Assembly: GCA_028274465.1 (NCBI GenBank)
Contig: CM051456.1
Span: forward strand, 108,413,348-108,477,347
Origin: Plantago ovata
Lineage: Eukaryota > Streptophyta > Magnoliopsida > Lamiales > Plantaginaceae
Direction of reading: 5' to 3'
DNA: 64,000 nucleotides
A program made the translations under genes and the position numbers. Below the pieces are notes generated by a model. It was not told the DNA's origin and did not search any database. It worked only from the letters and a program-made list of their open reading frames with translations. Below are positions 56,009 to 64,000 of this stretch, piece by piece; position 1 is the first letter of the stretch, and the number at the start of each line of letters is the position of its first letter.

Positions 56009-58428
56009 TAAGATAAGGATAGAAACTTGTACTTTTATATTCTGATGCCTATTACATTGATAAAGTACTGATATCTATAATATTCCTAACAGATGTAACT
56101 TCTACTAATTCTTATCCAATAATAACTGACGCTATTAACTGTACTAACTTATCCGATAATAACTTACGACAGCACATAGTCCTACGCCCAATTTGGTCTC
56201 TTGGGCCTGACTTGGGAATTTAAGTTTATCCATGATCATAACAACCTTGATCGATGGTGAACAAGAAAGAAGAGAGGGAGAAAAGAAGAAACAATATATT
56301 TGTTGTTTATCAGAAAGAGAAAGAAATAAGGAAGAAAAAGAAGGGGATTTTGCTAAAAGGACCCATTGTTTATATTTATTAGACTTTTGACCCCCAATTT
56401 TTGTAGCTTTATTGTTGGGGTAATTTTATAATTTATATATATTAGTAGTATCTAAGGGTCTCTCCTATAGACCGTCTTTCAGGAGACTCACCCGAACAAC
56501 TAGATGTTTGAATAGATAAATTAGTCCAATCAAACTACAAATTGTACAATAAATTGAAATCGGTATGATTGTATTACTAAGATGAAATATAAGTAATTAA
56601 CTACCATTAACTAAAGTTAGTTCCTCACCGTCACTTAGACAATATATAATATGAACAAAATTAATTAAATAAAAGAAATTTTCAAATGACCCAAATAGTT
56701 TTGATGTGGAAACGTAGATGACTCAAGTATTGTGTTTTATAACGGAAAACATTTAAATCATTCTTTAATCGCTCGGAAAACAAATTAAACCGTAATACAT
56801 ATATTCTACTTCTATAGATTTTGATTCAAAGCACACGAGATGATGACATGATCAATATGCATGCATTAATTCTTTTAATTGAATTTCATCTCTTTATAAG
56901 TACTAGTGGGGCAACTTTCCCTTTCACTGACTAGTATTCTACATATATATAACTTAATTAATTTGCTTGTATATATTAATTAATATTATAATAATAATCA
57001 TCGTTTAGAGAATTAATTATATATACTTTCGTGCTAGATGCCTAACCATGGCAAACAGACATACACAGCCTCTATTTTGGACCGAGTATGAAAACATTTT
57101 CTTTTTATAAATGGACAAATGTAGGCACTGATTAAATTAAGAGGACTAGCAGTTACGTTAGAGATTTGATCAGTTTTAGTACAGTAACATATAACCAGGG
57201 CATGAATTAACAGCAGTGTGCCAGTGTTTTAATTATAAGTTAATGTAACTGTGATGAAATATCCAATAATGTTTCAAACGGTGGAGTAGTTCCAAAATTT
57301 AGTTTCACCAATGTTTTTCTTTTCTAGGTTTACTTTCTTTCTTTTTTTTTTCATTTTCTTATTTTTCATTTCTTTGTTTACTTGTATTAAAAATAAATGA
57401 TAAAATAAGTGCAAAATTTGGGTTTCAAAGGGCTGCACTTGTTAAAATGATTTTTTATGTTTGTTTTAGTGAGTAGAAAAATGACATTGCAGGAGAAAGA
57501 TTATTTCAGAGGGTTTCATCATCGGAGATAGTTCTAATCTGCATACCACATATTTTGATTGATTGAATAATAGTCCTTCAAGATATGACGATTGTAAACT
57601 TCCCATTCTATCACGGTAAGCATTTTTGTGCCCCTTGCAAATGCAATTAGGCAGTTAACCTTGAAAATTAAGCTGAAATTAGAATAACAGTATGGTGAAG
57701 AAAATAGAAGTATGTAGTAGAAATTAGAATAGGACAATACAATTATTAAATGAATTAGCAAAAGTACAATGTCTCGTTCCGATTGTGACTTGCAAAGAAT
57801 AAATCAAACCAAGACAAAACAATTCAATTACTTTAATCACTTTGTTAACATAAAATAATGATGTGTTTTATACTACTCACTTTCTAATGGAACATTTCAA
57901 ATAGTGGGCTTTTTATTCAAATTGTATGGCACCGATTCATCCACGTGATTGGCCCAATTTTTCTTTCTTCTAAACCTTTTTATTCCCCTCCTTTGAATAT
58001 GTGAAATTATAGTAATAAATTTTATGAACCCAACATAATTAACAAATTAAAATGTTGGCGTCTTACAGGTTGCCGGGGAGGACAGTTTAAAACTGTTGAA
58101 AATCTTTATTTCATCGAATTAATGTCGGAAATGTGAACTGAATTTTTTTTAATCTAACACTGTACATTAGATTAGTAGACAAAATGAAGATAGACATGTA
58201 GGCTAAACATTGTGAAACTAATAGACTACTCTTTGTATGTTTACATGTGTGTTTCCAGGCATCAGTATCCAGTAACACATCGGCACCTAGTTTGCATGTC
58301 GACGCGAGTGTCCTCAAATTTTCCCATTTCTATGGATGTAAGTGTATGTACTTGAGATATATGGCCTGGCCTCTATGGCTAGATCATAGATGTCATAACT
58401 AGAGATAGGTGGTCTTAAGTGTCGTAGT
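56009..58428. other. Intergenic stretch
   Basis: About 2.4 kb of AT-rich DNA without recognisable genes. Simple poly-purine and poly-T stretches occur near 56270-56350 and 57310-57370. A ctcactttctaatggaacat phrase near 57876 looks like a fragment of the Stowaway family at 55723. Confidence 0.45.
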
Positions 58429-58437
58429 AGTATGTTG

Positions 58438-60208
58438 GGAGTCACGAGGTGGTGCAGCGGTAAGGAGTTGGGATACTGAAGAAGAGGTGCAGAGTTCGAT
58501 CCCCGGTGGTAGCAAAGTTATAAGGTTGGTTTAGATATGGAGTAATAAGGTGGTTTATAAAGTTTGTATAGTCTAGGAGAGTAGTTGTAGAGAGGGGTGT
58601 TTATAAGTGTGGAAGATAGAGTATGTAAAAGATGTGGTGGAGTGGGGTTAGAAAATGCAATACACGTATTTTGTGAGTGTTTGTTTGCCCAAAAAGTTTG
58701 GAAATTAATGTATCATTGGGTGGGTGTGGTTTGTAATGTTGGTGTCAATATAGAGGTATCTCTTGAGAATCATTCTACTACTAAAGTTACTTGTTTGAAA
58801 AGGTTTTGGCATGCTTTTTGGTGTACTACATTGTGGAATATTTGGATTGCGCGTAATGTTTTGTTGTTCCAAGGGGAGATCCTAAGTGAATTTCAAGTTT
58901 GTGAGAAAATTATGATCATAATATAGGTTTGGTTCAAGGGGAAAGGTATCTTGCTAAATCACTATTATTTCCATTATTGGGTCCTTGCACCTTTGACTTG
59001 TTTAAAAGGACATAGTTGAGTGTTGATACTAATATGTTTGGGAGAAAGGTTTGTTTGTTGGGTGTAGGGGATTTTTTTCAGATTGCGGCAACTCTTCTTG
59101 GTGAAGCGGCCGGATACTGCGGATGCTCATTTGCTGCTGTGACAACTTTTTGGCAGATTGCGGCTCCTGTTGATGCGGTCGAACTTATGTACTCGGGCCT
59201 TCTTTAAGCTGATCTTGGCGGGTATGTTTGTCTTTATCTTATGAGGTTATTTTATTAAGGTTGGTGTTATTGTTGGTTTTATAAGTCCTCTTGAGGTGTC
59301 CGTACTTTAAATTACAATATGTAGGCACTCCTTAATGGTCGGATTACATGTCCTTTTTGTGATGTGCCCGATTGTTGGGGTGCTTGTGTGTTGTTTGTGT
59401 GGGTAGCATCTCGAGTTGGGTAGCTTATTTTGGACCACTTTTTATCGTATTTCGGTTGGTTGTTGGAATTGGGTGTATTATTCGAATAGTTTTTACATGA
59501 TCTTGGCTTGGTTGGGAGTTTTCCTTGCAGAGGCATCAAGGGGTGATAAGCGACCGATGGCTGATTTTGTTTTGATGGTTGAGCTTCTTATTTTTTAGGG
59601 TGAAAACGTGGCTTGTGGTTTAAATTCCTTGCTTCATACGGCACATTCTAAGGGATTGAGAGTCCTTTTGGTTAATTTCCAATCACGATGACTTGGTACG
59701 ATGGGGCTTACTACCTTGTCCTCTGCTTTTTCATTCTAAGGGGTTGGATGCTCTCGGTCACGGTGTGTCTGTACGGGTGTAGGACCCAAGTTAGTACGGT
59801 TTTCATTCTAAAACGTGGGTTAAGCTTAGCAGTTTTGGTTGTTTTGGTATTCGAATTGTCTTTACAGGTACATGCGATGTTGGTTCGGTGATTGTGATGT
59901 ATGGCTCTTGGTTTTGGTCCCTATTCTGATGATATTTCGGTTTTATTGTTGAGAAGTCGGTTAAAGCTTTGTGATTCCTTAGTGGCCGATCTTTGGATCG
60001 ATTTTGGGATGAGGTGCTGTGAATCTGTGATTATGGTTTGGGTTAGTTGGTTTAAAGGTTGTAAATTGGAGGTAGTAATTGGTTGTGGTTTGATTAAACT
60101 CGAATATGATGGTGTTCCGGAGGTCTGTCTCTGTGTATTTCAGTTGTAGTTGTTTTCGAGCATTTATTATGCTCTTTAATTAATAAAATTTTTGCCGTTT
60201 CAAAAAAA
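58438..60208 (+). mobile_element. SINE-headed, 5'-truncated LINE insertion
   Basis: A 9-base repeat agtatgttg lies at 58429-58437 and 60209-60217, directly after a caaaaaaaa tail. The insert starts with a tRNA-like head: A box ggtggtgcagcgg at about 58449 and B box agttcgatcccc at 58493-58504, then SINE tail sequence to about 58595. It then changes to LINE sequence with the zinc-binding zf-RVT domain (58597-58926) and about 1.2 kb of 3' region ending ttcgagcatttattatgctc. The 9-bp duplication is short, so two separate insertions remain possible. Confidence 0.55.
58597..58926 (+). pseudogene. LINE zinc-binding reverse-transcriptase domain (zf-RVT) fragment
   Basis: CKRCGGVGLENAIHVFCECL, then FAQKVWKLMYHW, contains the Cys-x2-Cys...His-x3-Cys arrangement of the zf-RVT domain found at the C-terminus of plant LINE polyproteins. 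FWHAFWCTTLWNIWIARN follows, also typical (WxIWxARN). The frame ends early at TAG, after which VWFKGKG reads on in frame. It is a truncated, inactive remnant. Confidence 0.8.
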
Positions 60209-60380
60209 AGTATGTTGTACTGACGTAGGTCAAAAGAATATGTTTGTGTATCTTTAACTATTTTGTGTCTCCCAAATTTGTTTTAAAAAAAAAACAAGAC
60301 CATGCATTTCATCCACATACACACACATAGTTGTCGACAAAAACACAAATGCACAGTTGGAGATTAAAGGATAAATAATA

Positions 60381-60612
60381 CTCCCCGAGTGTTTTACGTT
60401 CGTTTTGTTATTTTTTTTAACTCCGTTTGACACTTTGACCTATAATAAATCTTAAATTTTAATAAAATTATATAATGAAAGTAGATATACTATATTTTTA
60501 TAATATTTTTCATAAATTAATTTTTCGGTTATAATATAGAAGTAAACGTAGGTCAACTGAAATACAAAAAAATTAACAAAAATAAACGTAAAAAAATGAC
60601 CGGATTGATGAG
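60381..60612. mobile_element. Stowaway-like MITE, about 232 bp
   Basis: After TA, ctccccgagtgttttacgtt; the right end, reverse complemented, reads ctcatcaatccggtcatttt and then tttacgtttatttttgttaa, against ttttacgttcgttttgttat on the left. The right TA appears mutated. Confidence 0.65.
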
Positions 60613-61209
60613 TTCCATGTTAGTTGTTAGTATAACTTACGATGACATGCAAACTCACATGTGATTGGACGGGCCATGTAGAATCAGTTGTCGAGATGGG
60701 CTTGGAAACTTTGGGCTACTGCCTAGGATAGGTAATATAGTGGGAGGTGATCGCCGAGTCCGCCTCCCCAGCTCCAGCCTAGTCGTCCAGATCCCCCAAA
60801 CACCTTCTCCCAGCTCCCCATACTGGTCATCCGCTGGAATGGCCTCTCCAGCCAATCCTCGGCTCTGGGTTAATTTGATCGATTTGATGTGAAGACTAAA
60901 GAGTGTGGATGTTCGTCGATTTTTGGGTGAAGTGAATGACAATGAAATAGCTTCATACGCAAAAAGACAATTTTACCCTAACAGAAAGTTAATAGCATCC
61001 AACCTTTGTGCAACTTAAAAAAAGTTGTGAAAGGTTTGTGTAATTTAAAATAAAACAAAGCTTCAAGTGTTCCATAAGATGGATTCCAAAGAACGACAGA
61101 CTTAGTAATTTGAAAAAGCAAGAATAGATTTTAGTGTAAAATAAAAATTTTCCTTTTAAAATTGAGATTTTTGAAATTCAAGTGAGAATTTCGAGATTTC
61201 ATTTTGTTG
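60613..61209. other. Unassigned segment with a GC-richer block
   Basis: Positions about 60660-60870 are GC-richer (ccgcctccccagctccagcc) and contain overlapping frames on both strands, none with a recognisable domain. It may be a transposon fragment carrying captured DNA. Confidence 0.35.
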
Positions 61210-61223
61210 AAGGTACGGATATA

Positions 61224-61350
61224 GACTGAGGTGTCATGACACTAGAGGTCATAGGTTCAATTCTCGACAAGTGCAGGATTATTTATAGTTTATTACTAGC
61301 TTTGTAATGCTACTTGTGAAATTGTAATGGTTCAATTATTAAAAAAAAAA
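61224..61350 (+). mobile_element. SINE with poly(A) tail and 14-bp target duplication
   Basis: aaggtacggatata occurs at 61210-61223 and 61351-61364. Between them lie a degenerate A box (gactgaggtgtcatgac), a B box ggttcaattctc (61254-61265), a short body and a run of A. This is a textbook short retroposon of about 127 bases. Confidence 0.88.
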
Positions 61351-61364
61351 AAGGTACGGATATA

Positions 61365-61860
61365 AAATTATGATTTTAATTTTTAAGTATTGTATCATCC
61401 CAAGTGTAAGAACATAGTAGGTCTTGTCCAGATAGGTCTGAATTTGGACATGTTTTGTTTGCTAATGATAATGTGAGTGCATGATTTGATTGTTTCAGGT
61501 CTGCGCTGAAGTCCGGAGCTCAAAACCCCATACTATATTGTCATACAAGGCTAGCTCTTTGGGCCTGGAATCAATTATGGACCTAACCCAGGGTTGATAG
61601 GGGCCAAGTCAGTTGCTTGAGGAAAATAGTCCTAGCCCATACATAGTTGTTGAGTAGTAGGATGTTTAGCAAGAGTTCGTCTGGAGCTAGCATCTACCTA
61701 ACGGATTTTAGATAGAGTTGCCCTTAATATACACATAATCAAGCTGTGATACAGTCAAATAAATATACTTAATATTGTGGGTTTATCTCCCCATACACGG
61801 ATTGAACTTTATGTTTAAGCTACAATTGACACAAGACACAGATTGAACTTACTATGACTC
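61365..61860. other. Intergenic stretch near the SERP1 3' end
   Basis: No gene is recognised. At about 61798-61905 a phrase (attgaactttatgtttaagc and attgaacttttaagtttaag) is duplicated with changes. Confidence 0.4.
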
Positions 61861-61991
61861 AAGACACAGATTGAACTTTTAAGTTTAAGCTACAATAGAT
61901 TCCGCATCTGCATATTTTTTGCTCAACAACTATAAGTAACACATCAAAACACAGCTAGTCTGCCAAAAGCAGTCCACAGAGCGATGTGAAG

Positions 61992-63582
61992 TCAAGCCAT
62001 TCCTCCGCTTGTTGCTACCCTGATTATCTGAAACAAAGCTGAACAAGAGAACCAATGGAAATTAGTATATGAGAAGCTACACGCATTTAGTGAGTTGACC
62101 AAGAAATCAACTTACTAGAGCAAAGAAAAGAAAAACTGTGAATCATTCTTTTGACAAAAACGTGCAAGGGGTTGAGCAGAAAAGAATCAAATTCATAAAC
62201 GCAGATGCAACTTGTGCTTCATGTAAAAAGTGTTTTCTTGTGCTTCATGTGAATAGTTGTTCTTTTATGTAATGTATAGAGTTTATACGCTGTTATGTTT
62301 TGAAATTTAAATATAACATAATCACATTTCAAATAGGGCTAAAGTTTGATACTATACTATAGAATGTAGACAAGGCTACTCTTATAGTTGCTTGCATAAA
62401 TATCAAAGTGACATTTCCTTTTGTTACCGGGTCTTAGTTCTTACTTCTTAGATCTGGATAGTTTCTGAATTCAGCTAGTGCTGAGAACTTTAGTATATTT
62501 AAATGAGCCATATGATATATATCAAACCGAACCCCATAAACATATACACCAGTTTAACATGCAATAGAATTCCAGTGAGTCAAGTTCAGGCGGCCTTACA
62601 TGATCCAATGACGACAAATACAAAGAACCCAAGCAAGATGGGGCCAACAGCAAGGTCATTTCCCTTCTTTATGCTAGTCTCGGGCACAGAACCTCTCTTG
62701 GTGATGTTCTTTTCAAATTTCTCAATCTTTCTGTCAGCAAGCCTCCTAGAAGTAGTCTATACACAAGAACAAAAAGGGTATGTTAGCACCAATAATCTCA
62801 ACCCTGCAATGGATATTAAAACTAACATCCCAAACAACCACCCACCCAAAGTGCTAATCTACTAATTTAACCACAGACATTAAACATAAGTAGTAAGAAA
62901 ATATTAGAAAGAAACAAACGACCATCCACGATTCCACGAATGTTAGGCCCATTCCCCTAATTTTACCCACCTGGTATATAAATAATCCTAAGGCACTTAT
63001 GAAGCTAAATTAAAATTGCTTTCCTTTACCAAATTAAAAACCCTTGTCATCCTAAAGTAGATTCGATTGGGTACCACAATAACAAACGTAGCTCTTGGAC
63101 AATGACAAAAAGGCTGTTCCTACAATATGAATTTTAGTTTCTTTCTCACAATCCTTGTAACATTTGACCTTATAGATTAAATTGTTATCATTTCATTTCA
63201 AATTTTCAATTACACTGACCCTACCATGAACGAAATCATCTTCGTGAATCTGACTCCAACCAAATTCTCCGATCACTCAAATCAACAGCATTACCATTAA
63301 GATCAACACAAATCAACAAAATTAACATTCATAGAGACTATTTTGGCGAAGATCTAAGCTCTAAGCCTAACACGTTGATCCGTTAATGTAATATCAAGCA
63401 AATTTCAGATCAAATCAAAACTGGATAAATCGAACAAACAGATCAACAATGATTATCACGTTTCACAAAATCGATACTAAGTGATGCCTAAATAAAAAAA
63501 AATATCACAAACTGGAATATTAAATCAACAACAAATCTGTGAATAGAAACAAAAGAGGAAGGAGAAATAGGAAATATACCAT
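61992..63582 (-). CDS. Stress-associated ER protein SERP1/RAMP4-like (3 exons)
   Basis: Small tail-anchored protein that associates with the Sec61 translocon at the endoplasmic reticulum and helps stabilise newly made membrane proteins. Exons: 63580-63582 (ATG only), 62600-62756 and 61992-62038, in total 207 nt, 68 codons, the usual length of the plant family. Splice sites: donor gtatatt directly after ATG, acceptor tatag; donor gtaagg, acceptor ttgttcag. The protein reads MTTSRRLADRKIEKFEKNIT, then KRGSVPETSIKKGND, one transmembrane segment (PILLGFFVFVVIGSSLFQII) and the tail RVATSGGMA. The basic N-terminal half is cytosolic in the family. Complete and apparently functional. Confidence 0.95.
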
Positions 63583-63698
63583 TTTGATGGGGATGAGATC
63601 GGAGGTTCCGGTAACGCTTGAACAACAATAGCTGCCGGTGGAATCGCCGATCTCTTTTATTTCTCTGGAAAATTTTTGTTGATTTTCTTCTCTTAAGA

Positions 63699-63722
63699 TA
63701 ATAATAATAATAATAATAATGA
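63699..63722 (-). repeat. (TTA)n microsatellite at the SERP1-like transcription start
   Basis: Eight uninterrupted ata/aat units lie 15-40 bases downstream of the TATA box, in or at the edge of the leader. Confidence 0.85.
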
Positions 63723-63736
63723 AATATAGTAGTTGG

Positions 63737-63744
63737 TTTATATA
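63737..63744 (-). promoter_or_regulatory. TATA box of the SERP1-like gene
   Basis: tatataaa on the minus strand, about 155 bases upstream of the ATG. This predicts a transcription start near 63705-63715. Confidence 0.65.
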
Positions 63745-64000
63745 GAGACGAGTTTGACAGAGTCATACGCGAACTCGTCACCGTTATGATCGTGATTGGA
63801 TTAAAGCGTGTATTAGTGCTTACATGGCGAACACTGATTGGCTTTCATGACTGATGTGTCTTGTGTGTTCCTAAACGAAATCGGATTACTTGGCCTAGGA
63901 ATTAGTAATCAACTTGCATGCATCCGTTAATCCTTTATCCATGAGGAGTAGTAAGACCGGTGTAGATCTTCTATCCCACTTTTTCATGTCTCATTATATG
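63745..64000. other. Upstream region of the SERP1-like gene
   Basis: Probable proximal promoter. I see no gene, and no factor site that I would name with confidence. Confidence 0.4.

Noticed and set aside
60655-60942. Overlapping frames on both strands in a GC-richer patch
   Set aside because: The patch opens frames on both strands by composition and neither shows a domain.

Overview
The window is nuclear DNA from a flowering plant. The genes have many introns with GT-AG junctions and plant-specific architectures: a CG-1/IQ transcription activator and a CHASE-domain cytokinin receptor. Base composition is AT-rich. The intergenic space is packed with Stowaway, Tourist/Harbinger, hAT and Mutator-type MITEs, LINE and SINE insertions, and decayed LTR retrotransposons. 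The protein features fit a eudicot. The exact lineage cannot be fixed from sequence alone.

Left third (1-22 kb). A complete CAMTA4-like calmodulin-binding transcription activator (1778-10032, +, 13 exons, 939 codons as I assemble it) carries an in-frame tandem duplication of one exon with its upstream intron. A broken DUF247 gene (10787-11620, -) follows, then a Lys/Ser/His-rich nuclear-type protein gene (CDS 12222-13136, -) with two leader introns. From 14.8 to 18.7 kb lies a cluster of MITEs and tandem repeats. Next come a tRNA-Thr(AGU), an inverted tRNA-Thr relic, a two-exon gene for a small membrane protein (19539-20465, +) and a tRNA-Ser(UGA).

Centre-left (22-29.5 kb). An intact AHK3-type cytokinin receptor histidine kinase gene (22437-28641, -) has 10 coding exons and 1024 codons. 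CHASE, HisKA, HATPase, pseudo-receiver and receiver domains can all be followed. It has a TATA box and a (TTA)n tract at the expected transcription start.

Centre and right (30-61 kb). I see no convincing host gene here. It is a transposon graveyard: an antisense copia RT relic, an internally deleted copia element with both LTRs, a 96-bp LINE stub with a 17-bp target duplication, SINEs, a GGAGCT-rich palindromic array, an internally deleted minus-strand gypsy-like element, and a Harbinger derivative whose Myb-like ORF1 is fused in frame to the C-terminal third of the transposase. There is also a LINE with a MITE nested at its 5' junction, a young Stowaway MITE with perfect 54-bp inverted repeats, an LTR with 25-bp perfect terminal inverted repeats followed by a 220-codon acidic Trp/Asp-rich ORF, a hAT MITE with an 8-bp target duplication, a degenerate 'gagatcatg' array, and a possible SINE-LINE chimera.

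Right edge (61.9-63.8 kb). A three-exon gene for the small ER membrane protein SERP1/RAMP4 lies on the minus strand. Its first coding exon contributes only the ATG. Its TATA box and (TTA)n tract resemble those of the cytokinin receptor gene.

The host genes look like an ordinary collection rather than a pathway. The most unusual items are the CAMTA exon duplication, the Harbinger fusion ORF, and the LTR-linked Trp/Asp-rich protein.
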